Shown in pieces: positions 33,968-44,728 of a stretch of DNA of 64,000 bases. Both the position numbers and the translations under genes were made by a program. Each line of letters starts with the position of its first letter. The first letter of the stretch is position 1. The DNA comes from Taudactylus pleione. Its lineage: Eukaryota; Chordata; Amphibia; Anura; Myobatrachidae. The notes under the pieces were generated by a model that worked only from the letters and a program-made list of their open reading frames with translations, had not been told where the DNA came from and did no database searches. The stretch covers positions 7,518,001 to 7,582,000 of the forward strand of contig JAUIMM010000534.1 of assembly GCA_031769625.1 (NCBI GenBank), written 5' to 3'.

Positions 33968-34300
33968 TAAAGGTTGACAGTCAGTGTGTTGACACCAGAT
34001 GGTCGACGTGCAATAGGTCGATAGGGACAAACTGTTGATTGAGAAAAGGACGATAGGGACCAAAGGTCAACAGGTTCAAATGGTCGACACAACAAAATGG
34101 TCCGCACAATTTTTTTTTTGTAAATTTTACCCTAATCCTAACCCTCCCCCTGGTGCCTAACCCTTCCCCTAAGACTAACCCTAACCCTCCCTCAAGTGCC
34201 TAGCCCTAACCTGTCGAATTTTTGTCGGTTGAACTTTTGTACCTGTCGACCTATTGCATGTCGACCATCTGGTGTCGACCCATTGACTGTCAACCTTTAC
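33968..34300. mobile_element. MITE with long TIRs and telomere-like core
   Basis: The left AAAGGTTGACAGTCAGTG, with CACCAGATGGTCGAC and TGCAATAGGTCGA, is mirrored on the right by TCGACCTATTGCATGTCGAC, CATCTGGTG and GACTGTCAACCTTTA, giving inverted repeats of about 55 bp. TA at both borders would fit Tc1/mariner but is weak evidence. The core at 34130-34210 is rich in CCTAACCCT. Confidence 0.65.
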
Positions 34301-35047
34301 ATTTACTGTACATCTTCTATCTGGATACCTCTGCAACACTCACTGTTTATGGTATAGGGGCGAATCATTAAAGGACTATAAATACAGTAGGTATAATAAA
34401 AGTTAGTGTAAAATGTGAATATGTGTTTTTATTTAAACATTATTCACCATTAAAAAAGTACACACTGTACACTTGGATTATCTTAGATGCCGCTGACAAC
34501 TACAGTAAGATCATGTTATAGCGAGATAACACAGGGAATTGCAGTTTTGATGTTGACACTGGGGCTTCCGGCAGATGTGTAGTAATCAGTGGGAATGAAT
34601 ATCATGCTGTGCTATGCTATAAGTTACCATGTGGTAAGTGCTGTATCTATATGCTGCACTGTAGCACCTATAAAGTGCTAAGATGTCCTGTTCCCCCAAT
34701 TACTGCCCTGTTACATTCTAGAATGGAGATAATAGAGGACCAGTAACAAATCTCATGGTGGGGTAGCAGCTCTGCGCAGGTCTTAATATTCATGAAACTG
34801 TTTATTTGAATGATCGTGGCTGTTAAGTATCTGGCACCTTTTTCTTATTAGCAAGTAAAGGTGCTAATTGAACATGATTTATTTTTAGTTGTTCTATAAC
34901 TAGATGATCTAGTCACTCACTTACAGCCTTAGTCAGGGATAACAGGCGCTAACATGCCCCATTTCACTAATGAGGTAATAATCCAGGTACATATTGTCTC
35001 TGTGTATCAAATCCAATCAATAATGTATTGTATTTAACCAACAGAAC
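34301..35047. other. No feature recognised
   Basis: AT-rich, with no gene or repeat end visible. Confidence 0.4.
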
Positions 35048-35050
35048 TCT

Positions 35051-35573
35051 GGGCCTGATTCAGAGCCGGGCGCTCTGAACGAGCGCCCGCTCTGAATCAG
35101 AGCGGGTTTTTTTTCTACTACCCACAGCCTATGCAAGCGTCCATGATGATGGTCGCGATGGTCAAGACCATCGCGACCATCGGGCTTGCGATGAGACCCT
35201 GCGGTAGGGTCTCGCTGCTGCAAGCCCTGGAGTGATTTTGGCTTTATCAGAGCCAAAATCACTCCCACTGACATCACTAGTGATGTCAGTGGGGCTGGAC
35301 CCAGACGGTAGGCGTTCCCATGGGAACGCCTCCATCTGGGCAGCCATGCCCCGGTACGCCCACCAAAGGGGGCGTGCTGTCACTCACCATCGACAGCACG
35401 CCCCCTTTGGTGCACGCCCTTTGGTGCGAGACCCCGAGCGACGGCTTCCCCGTCGCTCGCCGGGTCTCGCGCATGCGCACGACGGAGCAGCCTCCATCGT
35501 GCGCATGCGCATTTGGGTACCATTGACCCACTTGCGAGCGTCCTGCGCTCGCGAGCGGGTCTGAATGAGACCC
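35051..35573 (+). mobile_element. Serial-hairpin element family 1, copy C
   Basis: Starts GGGCCTGATTCAGAGC and ends GTCTGAATGAGACCC. TCT flanks both sides (35048-35050, 35574-35576). Hairpins follow the family order but the long stem near the left end is shortened: only CTACCCACAGCCTATGC remains of it. The stem at about 35230-35272 (GAGTGATTTTGGCT and its inverse) matches copy B but not copy A. Confidence 0.78.
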
Positions 35574-35854
35574 TCTGTTACTAAGAGGGTAAATTAATTT
35601 ACATGCAGTTTCTACAAAGCATGTTCCAGCGAGAGTATGGGCATATTTGCCTACTTTTGAAAAAGCATTTCAGGGAGATTGTGAAAGCAACACCTATGAG
35701 CGTGGCGGTAAAGTGGGCGTGTACTGCTACATCTGGGAGGCGTGTCATAAAATTGCCTTACATCCACATGTAAATGAGCCCTAAAGTAAGATCTACTTGT
35801 TAATAATAACACACTAGTACTTTTCAGAAAATGCATGTAGCCATAGGGATCATT

Positions 35855-36403
35855 GGCCCTCATTCAGAGCCATACGCTCTGAACAGAGCGCACGCTCTGC
35901 ATGAGGGCCGGGCTCCTTTTTCATGGAGCGTCCTCCTGGACGCTCGTATAGCTGTGGGTCACCACCCACAGGCTATACGAGCGTGCATTTTGATGGCCGC
36001 GATGGTCGTGACCATCGCGACCATCGAAACTGCGAGCCGGAGCCTGCGGTTAAGGTTTTCAACCGCAAGCTCCGGAGTGATTTTGGCTCTATCAGAGCCA
36101 AAATCACTCCCACTGACATCACTAGTGATGTCAGTGGGCCGGCTTCTGACGGGAGGCGTTCCCGTGGGAACGCCCCCGTCAGGGAGGCACGCCCCCGGCA
36201 CGCCCACCAAAGGGGGCGTGCTGTCAATCAACATTGACAGCACGCCCCCTTTGATCGGACACAACGAGCGAAGGAAAGTCCTTCGCTCGTCGTGTCTGGC
36301 GCATGCGCACGACGGAGCTCCCTCCGTCGTGCGCATGCTCAGTGCAGACCATCGACCCACTTGCGAGCGTACAGCCGCTCGCGAGTGGGTCTGAATCAGG
36401 CCC
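35855..36403 (+). mobile_element. Serial-hairpin element family 1, copy E
   Basis: Starts GGCCCTCATTCAGAGC and ends GTCTGAATCAGGCCC. ATT flanks both sides (35852-35854, 36404-36406). The uninterrupted R1 copy at 3561 has a single ATT at this place, which proves the borders. All family hairpins are present. The stem at 36257-36299 (ACAACGAGCGAAGGA and its inverse) has a sequence not seen in other copies. Confidence 0.85.
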
Positions 36404-36528
36404 ATTGTGCCTTATAACCAGTGCAGGGAACTTATACTAATGGTCCCATTTGAATGTATGTATCTCTGGTTTTTTTATATATATAACAGCTTCATAATGG
36501 GAGTAAAGTGCAATTAGGGAGATTACTT

Positions 36529-36690
36529 GGGGTAAATTTACTAAAGTGAGAGTTTTTAAAGTGATGTTTACAAGTGATGTTGCCCATAGCAACCAATCAG
36601 ATTCTACTTAACATTTAACTAGCACCTTCTAGAAGATAATAGCTACAATCTGATTGGTTGCTATGGACAACATCACTTTTAAAACTTTAT
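36529..36690. mobile_element. Palindromic Harbinger-like MITE (copy 3)
   Basis: GGGGTAAATTTACTAAAGTG start, with inverted arms around GCAACCAATCAGATTC and CAATCTGATTGGTTGC. The right end is lost after ACTTTTAAAACTTTA. It occupies the same position within R1 as copy 1. Confidence 0.7.
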
Positions 36691-37077
36691 GGAGATGCAA
36701 AGTAAAATGCACAATGTACTGTAGAGGCAATGTATTGTGCTGTTTATAGTACTCACAAGCTGTCCAGTAGCAGATCGCTCCTACATTGCAGATAACTGAA
36801 TCGACTCCTATTTGTCTTGTGACCTGGGGTCAACTGTTATAACTAGGGGTTATGGCCAATCCTAGAAGTGATTCAAATACATTGTGATAAGAATTATTCT
36901 ATCAGGGTGGATTTCATTCTCTTTGTTGTTCAACTGCGCACATCTCAGTAGAATATGGTAACCCAACATTGCTAATTTTCCTGCACACCTCTATGGGGTG
37001 CGAGAGAAAACGTTACTAGCCGTGAAGTGCCTGTGCCCAACCATTCCGACAGCACTGTGACTTGATTCTCTCCCTGT
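36691..37077. other. No feature recognised
   Basis: No gene or repeat boundary. Confidence 0.4.
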
Positions 37078-38156
37078 GGGGCCCATTTATCAATGATCAC
37101 AAACTCAATACTATCTGGGCGCGATATTAGCACGGATGATCACATTGTAATATGCGATGTTAGCGCCCATAAACACATTGCAATATGTGATATTAGTGCC
37201 CATGATCACATTGCAATATGCGATATTAGTGCCCCTGATCACATTGCAGTATGTGATATTAGTGCCCCTGATCACATTGCAATATGTGATATTAGTGCCC
37301 ATGATCAAGTTGCAGTATGTGATATTAGTGCCCATGATCACTTTGCAGTATGTGATATTAGTGCCCATGATCACATTGCAGTATGTGATATTAGTGCCCA
37401 TGATCACATTGCAATATGCGATATTGGCGCCCATGATCACATTGCAATATGTGATATTAGTGCCCATGATCACGTTGCAGTATGTGATATTAGTGCCCAT
37501 GATCACATTGCAATATGTGATATTAGTGCCCCTGATCACATTGCAATATGTGATATTAGTGCCCCTGATCACATTGCAATATGTGATATTAGTGCCCATG
37601 ATCACGTTGCAGTATGTGATATTAGTGCCCATTATCACGTTGCAGTATGTGATATTAGTGCCCATGATCACGTTGCAGTATGTGATATTAGTGCCCATGA
37701 TCACATTGCAATATGCGATATTGGCGCCCATGATCACATTGCAATATGTGATATTAGTGCCCCTGATCACATTGCAATATGTGATATTAGTGCCCATGAT
37801 CACGTTGCAGTATGTGATATTAGTGCCCATGTTCACGTTGCAGTATGTGATATTAGTGCCCATGATCACATTGCAATATGTGATATTAGTGCCCATGATC
37901 ACGTTGCAATATGTGATATTAGTGCCCATGATCACGTTGCAGTATGTGATATTAGTGCCCATGATCACATTGCAATATGTGATATTAGTGCCCATGATCA
38001 CGTTGCAATATGTGATATTAGTGCCCATGATCACGTTGCAGTATGTGATATTAGTGCCCATGATCACATTGCAATATGTGATATTAGTGCCCATGATCAC
38101 ATTGCAATATGTGATATTAGTGCCCATGATCACGTTGCAGTATGTGATATTAGTGC
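37078..38156. repeat. 33-bp minisatellite, about 31 units
   Basis: From about 37135 a 33-bp unit (GATCACATTGCAATATGTGA plus TATTAGTGCCCAT) repeats some 31 times. Because 33 is divisible by three and the unit lacks stops, three long frames stay open: 358 and 338 residues forward and 340 reverse. The main frame would read HDHIAICDISA repeats. No signal peptide or known domain is seen, and these are taken as by-products. Each unit holds a near-palindrome (ATCACAT...ATGTGAT). GGGGCCCATTTATCAATG at 37078 resembles a family 2-type element end, so the array may have grown inside such an element. Confidence 0.9.
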
Positions 38157-38397
38157 AGGAATGTATTAAATAGCAGACTCAAGGAGAGGGGCTCTGTGCT
38201 GGTGTGAAGTGACTCCATCAGTGGCGACTACCAGTGGCGACTCCAGAGGTGAGGCTGCAGCACAGTCCAAACTTCAAAAAGGAAGCCACACCAACTGCCA
38301 TTTCAAACACTGCCAAACATAGATGGACCAGTGGCGTAACTAGGGCAGGGCCGCCGGGGCTCGTTCTAGTTAGCCAGTGTAGTGCAGACCGCAGTGA

Positions 38398-38866
38398 GGG
38401 CCTGATTCAGACCCACTCGCGAGCGCTGAGCGCTCGCAAGTGGGTCGATGTTGCCCAAGTGCGCATGCGCACGACAGAGGCGGCTCCGTCGTGCGCATGC
38501 GCGAGACCCGAATTACAACGGCCAAGCCGTTGTTATGGGTCTCGTACCAAATGGGGCGTGCTGTCAATGGTGACTGACAGCACGCCCCCTTTGGTGGGCA
38601 TGCCGGGGGCGTGGCTGCCCAGACGGAGGCGTTCCCATGGGAACGCCTACCGTCTGGGGCCGGCCCCACTGACATCACTAGCGATGTCAGTGGGAGTGCT
38701 TTTGGCTCTGATAGAGCCAAAAGCACTCCAGGGCTTGCGGCAGCGAGACCCTACCGCAGGGTCTCGTCGCAAGCCCGATGGTTGCGATGGTCTGGACCAT
38801 CGCGACCATCATTGTGGCTGCTCGCTATAGCTGTGGGTGGTCACCCACAGCTATGCGAGCAGCCAC
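38398..38866 (-). mobile_element. Serial-hairpin element family 1, copy D (truncated)
   Basis: Reads in inverted order relative to copies A-C. It starts GGGCCTGATTCAGACCC and proceeds through the GCGCATGCGCACGAC stem, 38503-38543, the CCAAAGGGGGC-type stem, GGCGTTCCCATGGGAACGCC, GACATCACTAGCGATGTC and ends with the long stem 38814-38866 (GTGGCTGCTCGCTATAGCTG and its inverse). The TIR-proximal hairpin of the other end is missing. The stem at 38503-38543 contains ACAACGGC/GCCGTTGT, different from all other copies. Confidence 0.75.
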
Positions 38867-39149
38867 CTGAGTGCGGTCACACTACACATTTACACAAGCA
38901 TCGCGACGGCGATGTGTGTGTTTCAGCAGCCAATGAGAGTCAGACAGACTCTCATTGGCTGCTGCTGCGCCCACTGCAAGAGCCCAACCTTCCGGCTCCT
39001 GCAGTGGGTTATGGGAGAGAAGTCATGATGTCTCTCCCATAATGCAGAGCGCACCAGCCCGGGAGGACTGAGGTGCGGACGGTGGCGGGAGAAGAAGCCG
39101 GAGCGGGGATTCAGGTAAGTGTTTTTTTCTCTTTTTTTTTTTTACTTTT

Positions 39150-40200
39150 GTGTGTTTGTCTGCACTATTGGGGGAACTGCATTGGTGGGGGGGGGACCTC
39201 TACTGGGGACTACTACTTGGGGGGGACTACTACTGGGGGCACTATATAAAGGGCACTGCGTAGGGGAGACCACTACTGCGGGCACTGAATGGGAGGACTA
39301 CTACCAGGGACTGGCTGGCAACTTTTAGCCTGGGGGAAATGCATGCAGGCGGCCCTGGCAGAGGAGTAGCATGTAGCCAGGGTGCCCGAAGAACGCTCGT
39401 TCTACGGTGCCCCCCCTCAAGTGTCCCAGGGAGGAGGAGGGCCCATATGGGATTAATGTAAAGTAAAAATAAAGATTAGGGGCAGCCCTCTATCGTAGTG
39501 CCCATATGCAGTGCTCCCCTGTGCCCCAGGAGAGGACCCCCTTATACAGGCCTCCAGTAGTGCCCCCAGTAGTGATCCTCCTATGCAGTGCCCCTTATAC
39601 AGTGCCCCCAGTAGTGGTCCCCCCTATGCAGTGCCCCTTGTGCCCCGAGTGGTAAGCCCCTTATATAGTTCCCCCAGTAGTGGTCCCCCCTGTGCAGTGC
39701 CCCTTTTGCCCCCAGTATTAAGCCCCTTATATAGTGCCCCCAATAGTGGTACCCCCTATGCAGTGCCCCTTATATAATGCCCCCAGTAGCAGGCCACCCC
39801 CCATTCAGTGCCTCCAATAGTGGAAACCCTTATGCAGTGCCCCTTAAATAGTGGCCCCAGTTGTAGTCTCCCCCCTATGCAGTACCCCCAGTATTGCCCT
39901 TTATATAGAGCCCCGAGCAGTGGTCCCTCAATGCAGTGCCCCCAGTGGTAGTCCCCTCCCCCTATGCAGTGCCCCTAGTTGTAGTAGCCCCTCCTTGTAG
40001 TGCCCCCAGTAGTAGTAGTCCCCAGTAGTAGTAGTCCCCCCCTTGTAGTGCCCCTAGTAGTAGTCCCCCCCTTGTAATGCCCCTAGTAGTAGTCCCCCCT
40101 TGTAGTGCCCTCAGTCCCCCCCTTGTAGTGACCCCAGTAGTAGTAGTCCCCCCCTTGTAGTGCCCCAGTAGTGGTCTCCCCCTTGTAGTGCCAGCCCCCT
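39150..40200. repeat. GC-rich minisatellite (CCCCCTATGCAGTGCCCC type)
   Basis: Degenerate units built from GTAGTGCCCC, TATGCAGTGCCCC and AGTAGTAGTCCCC run in one sense at 39480-40190. The opposite sense (GGGGGGACTACTACTGG) is at 39180-39320, mirroring the inverted arms of the host element. No gene. Confidence 0.75.
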
Positions 40201-41019
40201 CCCCAGTAGACACACGTAATAAAAAAAAACCAAAAAAACACACTTACCTGAATCCCCGCTCCTGCCGCCGCCATCTGCTCCTCCGTCTGTCCTCCCGGGC
40301 TGGGCCGCCCTGCATTATGGGAGAGACGTCATATGACGTCATGATGCCTCTCCCATTACCCACTGCGGGAGCCGGAAGATGGAGCGGTTCCTGTAGTGGG
40401 CGCAGCAGCAGCTAATGAGAGTCTGTCAGACTCTCATTGGCTGCTGATCAAAACAAACACACAGCTGCCGGAGCCGGCGGCTGTGTGTTAGTAAGTGTAG
40501 CGCTGACCGAACTCCATCCGGTCACTGCTACACATGCGGTGCAGCCTGTGTCACAGAAACACAGACTGCCCGCGGCCCGCATGGCGCTGCAGCCCGGGGG
40601 GCACATGGCACCCTGCCCCCTGGCCCAGCCCACCACTGACTACTACTGGGGGCAATGCATGGGGGGGACTGTATAAGGTTCACTGTATTAAGGTGCATAT
40701 GGAATGGAAAGTAATGTTCAGAGTGGCGACAAAGGGGTGTGTGTCGTTGTTGGGCTCCAAATACCCTAGTTACGCCACTGGCTGGGACTCACTGGCAGTT
40801 GAAGTGGCTCCCCTATTTGAATTTTGGACTGTACTGCAGCCCCACCCCTGGAGCCGCCACTGGTCTCTACACTCCTCTAGCAAAACTTTTGCGCATGTGT
40901 AGTCTACTGACCACGCATGTATGTGTGCCATTGCCGGAGAGGATTCTGGAGGAACCTTTTCCCTGTAATATTTACGAAGTAGAACCCATAAGCTACAGCA
41001 TACTACGACATCTTTAGAT

Positions 41020-41227
41020 GGTGTAAGCTGGGAGCCAAACTCCAGACTGCAAAGTAAATTTGGCGGCTTCGCAACGGGTCTTTGGCGGCTGCGGCTGCTG
41101 TTGGAAACGGAGGAACCACAGCAGATGTCTGCTGTGATCCCTCCATAATAAATAGGGGATACTACATATTTGTGGATATCCCCCGAAAATGGGTATTTTC
41201 TGGGAATAGTTAATGATAAATAGGCCC
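41020..41227 (-). mobile_element. Fragment of a serial-hairpin element
   Basis: On the minus strand it starts GGGCCTATTTATCATTAAC at 41227. It folds as GGGGATATCC with GTATCCCC and GGATCACAGCAGA with its inverse. The end resembles that of 11602-12535. The other end was not found. Confidence 0.45.
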
Positions 41228-41494
41228 ATACAAGTGTATGTAAAAGGGCCCTTACATACACTGATCTGGTGCTTTAGCCGTTTTGCCAGGTGCCAGATCT
41301 ATGCCCTATTTGGCCACATGTGTATGTAACCAGATCACAGAGATACCGCTGTTCAGAGCTGGTGCTAAATGTCTGGATGGGAATACAATTAGTGTGGTCA
41401 TGATGACATCACACCTGGTTTCACTTATCTATCTACTGTTATGTGTTTTTACCAATGCTACTGTGATTTGTGACTAGTTTGATCCGAAATGTAT

Positions 41495-41534
<40 letters not shown>

Positions 41535-41930
41535 TTAGAGAAGGGGGTGCAGTCTGATTTGTGGGTACATGATGTTGGCTTGTGCTTTTGCTTTTAGTAA
41601 AATAGACTACATATAAATGTCTGAGTTTTATAGTGCGTGACAGGCAGCAGGAATGTATATTGACTAGAACTGTCAGGAAACGGCACAAATAAAATGAAGA
41701 TGGTATTTTCTGACCTGTTTGACACTAGTCTGAAATAAAATAACTGTATCAAAATGAAATTGTCTTGTCAAGTTATTCACAAACTTGTCAGTTTGAAAAT
41801 AAATAAGATATGCACATTGTACATTATATTTTGCAGAAGGAAGGATATAGATATATATATAGATATATATACACACACACCGTCTTATGCAGTCTCCCCC
41901 ACAGCTGCAAAACACATCTGTATTTGTTTA
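41228..41930. other. (TA)n microsatellite and unassigned sequence
   Basis: TA run at 41496-41531 and an ATAG/ATAT/ACAC stretch at 41846-41880. Otherwise nothing recognised. Confidence 0.5.
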
Positions 41931-42068
41931 AAGCCAGGTACACACTAGATGTGTACCCAGCCTGACATCTTCAGCGACGGGACCACGTGGGGGAGACAGC
42001 ATTGGCAAGGTCAGTGTGTATGAATGACCATCATCTGCAGCTATATCGCTATATTGTGTACCCAGCAT
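41931..42068. mobile_element. Short MITE with GGTACACACTA ends
   Basis: AAGCCAGGTACACACTA on the left and ATTGTGTACCCAGCA on the right resemble the ends of 13766-13940. About 138 bp, non-coding. Confidence 0.5.
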
Positions 42069-42986
42069 AACTGTCATTTCAGACTGTGCTACATAAATGA
42101 CAGTTAAAAGCTGATTGGGCAACTTCCCCACTTTATCTCTCTCCAAAGCTTTACACATCGCCACCTTATCCTTTCATCTTTACAGGTGTTATAATCAGGG
42201 CTGCTGAGAGCTACCTCAGGTCCTGGTGTGAGAACACCTTGGGGCTCCCCTACATAAGCTGTGCACATGGATTAATAGCTTCCCAGTGTTCCACACAGCT
42301 GTATATATCTTTCCTATAATGTGATTATATATGAATCAAACTAAAATTACACTATGGTCATTTACATTGTAATTATGTAATTCCACCAAAATATTCTGTA
42401 CCTAACTGCTGCTTATGTTGTATATACAGTCCTCTATAGCTCTCCCAAGCTCATTCCTATGACAAAGTGATGTATTTGGCTGGTTTGATGTTACATTAGC
42501 TGGCCACTTCTGTAATGTAAATGGTTTAAAACATGGAACTAATATGGAACTAATGTGTTTTGATTTTTTTCTGTGAGTGATCAAAGTAGAACGTACATGA
42601 AAGAGAATTATAAATAGTACATCAAAGGCCTGTTATAATCTCCACCGCAAGCAATGAGAAATGATAAAACCATCGATGTTACTAACGGTAATGTTGTTCC
42701 AATATGAAATAGCATTTATACATATTTATATGGATTCACATAAATATAACTGGTAGAACCTCACAGTAACACATTCTTTCCTGCCATACATATTACAATT
42801 ATATTGTATTTTTTTTAAATTGTCATAAACAAACTTGCATTTTGTTTTAAACAATATCATTATTATCAATATCATTATTTTTTGTATGCCTAAAATATGA
42901 TTTAATAATGTAATAAATATTCACCTAAAATCATCTTTAACTTGAAAGAACAATTTGTGGGTAACAACTGTCTTTTTTAAAACATA
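42069..42986. other. No feature recognised
   Basis: AT-rich, no gene. Confidence 0.45.
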
Positions 42987-43310
42987 GGGCCCAATTCAGA
43001 GATGTACCAAAGCCGATATTTACGCAGTTGACCGATTATCGGTAAACTGCGCATGCGTCTAAGATGCATGGCACATTCGTCAAAGTACATTATGCATCTG
43101 CAAATCCGTACGCAATAAAAATGCCTCTTACATCTCAGTACACGTTGCCACTCTGCATGACAAGAGGGTTAATCAGAAGGTCGATCGTCAAAAGATCTGC
43201 GACCGGTGCTACATCTTTCTACGCAGCCGTTGGATTTGTGATGCTGCCAGTGGATGTTTCAATACAAATCCTGGCGGCTGCAACATTTGCATATTTTGGC
43301 ATAGCCCTTA
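42987..43310 (+). mobile_element. MITE, relative of 19700-20135 and 32740-33132
   Basis: Starts GGGCCCAATTCAGAGATGTA and ends near GGCATAGCCCT. It contains a perfect stem around ACCGATTATCGGT (43031-43043) and shares CATCTTTCTACGCAGC, GATGCTGCCAGTGG and GCAACATTTGCATATT with its relatives. Confidence 0.55.
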
Positions 43311-44149
43311 GTTTACACTGATCTATGGAGTTCTATTACTATTGTTTGGCTGTTGTAAAGTTGGTCCAAAATATACCTTGCTCCATGAAGACCTAGCACT
43401 GATAAGGAAATTGTGAGTAGTACCAGTGGTTAAAAGTAAGCATGAACAAGTAATAGCGGATATCCTGTAGGAGATTATATGCAGTAATGGAATTTCCTTG
43501 AGAATAACAGATTTTATGGGAATAAAGATTAATTTTATAAGACTGATCCTGAACGTTACAAAAAATAAAACACTGAGATTCTATATTGTACAAGTTTGAG
43601 TTTAGACATGTAAGGCGCTATCCACCAGCACCCCTGAGAAATAGTACCAGCAAGAACATTTTGAAATCTGCTAGTAAGTATATAGGGGTCAATTCAATTT
43701 GGAGCCAGTTTGTTTCATAAAACTTGCATACATGGAGTGAATGTGCGTACCCAAGAAATGCTAGTTTAAATCAGAACTGCTAATATGCGATATTTGCAGC
43801 GAGGTTGCAAAACGTTTCTACAAAATGTGACCTGGGAGAAGTGCATGAACAAGTGGGAAAACAATACTAGACCCCAAAGATGTGATAACTGAGATAACAG
43901 GAGGACCATATAGAAGGCTGTTAGAGACCATACGGAAAGTACTGGAGGTTCTTAAACACTGACAAATAGATGATTTTTCCACTTTTTATTATTGATGGAA
44001 AAATGAAAAGTGTTTTTTTTTTGTTTCAAATGAAAGACTTCCCTGCACTTTGGGGTACAGGAAAATATATGTGAAGTGATTTGTCAGTGTTAAACTAATA
44101 ACATTTTGCAAAAAATTGGGAAAAAATGCTTTTTTAGCTATCAGAACAA
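43311..44149. other. No feature recognised
   Basis: AT-rich sequence without gene or element ends. Confidence 0.4.
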
Positions 44150-44728
44150 ACACAACACATCTACATACCTGTCCCACATCATTAACACCTCCACATACCT
44201 ATCCCACATCATTTACACCTCCACATACCTGTCCCACATCATTTACACCTCCACATACCTTTCCCACATCATTTACACCTCCACATACCTGTCCCACATC
44301 ATTTACACCTCCACATACCTGTCCTACATCATTTACACCTCCACATACCTGTCCTACATCATGTACACCTCCACATACCTGTCCTACATTATTTACATCT
44401 CTACATACCTGTCCTACATTATTTACACCTCCAAATACCTGTCCCACATCATTTACACCTCCACATATCTGTCCAACATCACTTACACCTCCACATACAT
44501 GTCCCACATTATTTACACCTCCACATACCTGTCCCACATCATTTACATCTCCACATACCTGTCCCACACCATTTACACCTCCACATACCTGTCCCACATC
44601 ATTTACACCTCCACATACCTGTCCCACATCATTTACATCTCCACACACCCACCCCACATAATTTATACCTCCACATACCTGTCCCACATCATTTACACCT
44701 TCACATACCTGTCCCACATCATTTAAAC
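44150..44728. repeat. 30-bp minisatellite, about 19 units
   Basis: The unit is CACCTCCACATACCTGTCCC plus ACATCATTTA, with scattered single-base variants. As 30 is divisible by three, two forward frames (206 and 181 residues) and one reverse frame (195 residues) stay open. There are no unique spacers between units, so this is not a CRISPR array. Confidence 0.95.

Larger units (their letters stand above)
35641..36690. mobile_element. R1 family DNA transposon, second copy (truncated)
   Basis: Starts GCATATTTGCCTACTTTTG as at 3343 and stays collinear with that copy through the CATTG, CCTTATAACC and ATTTGAATGTA segments to the palindromic MITE at 36529. It is interrupted by hairpin element E at 35855-36403. 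The right terminal part (GGCAAGTATGG) is missing. At 36404-36430 it shows the site where the hAT of copy 1 is inserted, still empty. Confidence 0.6.
38329..40780. mobile_element. Inner hAT-like element with long inverted arms
   Basis: Bounded by CAGTGGCGTAACTAGGG and CCCTAGTTACGCCACTG. Inside, about 38930-39120 and 40235-40460 form a long imperfect inverted repeat: GCAGCCAATGAGAGTC, GAGAGAAGTCATGATG-type and GGATTCAGGTAAGTG blocks on the left, with their inverses on the right. The centre is a minisatellite. A truncated family 1 hairpin element lies at 38398-38866. Flanking 8-mers match at only four positions, so the duplication is not demonstrable. Confidence 0.6.
38232..40862. mobile_element. 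Outer hAT MITE with nested insertions
   Basis: CAGTGGCGACTCCAGAGGTG on the left and CCACCCCTGGAGCCGCCACTG on the right are inverted, and the match continues inward for about 60 bp (AGTCCAAA, GAAGCCAC, AACTGCCA). The flanks GCGACTAC and GTCTCTAC share five of eight bases, fitting an old 8-bp duplication. Confidence 0.65.

Noticed and set aside
34130..34210. True telomere or chromosome end
   Set aside because: The motifs are degenerate, short and enclosed by MITE inverted repeats.
37093..38169. A 358-residue HDHIAICDISA-repeat protein and its 338- and 340-residue companions
   Set aside because: All three frames are open only because the 33-bp unit is divisible by three and lacks stops. There is no signal, domain or non-repeat coding sequence.
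44150..44728. CRISPR array
   Set aside because: Thirty-base units repeat without unique spacers, no cas genes occur and the genome is eukaryotic.
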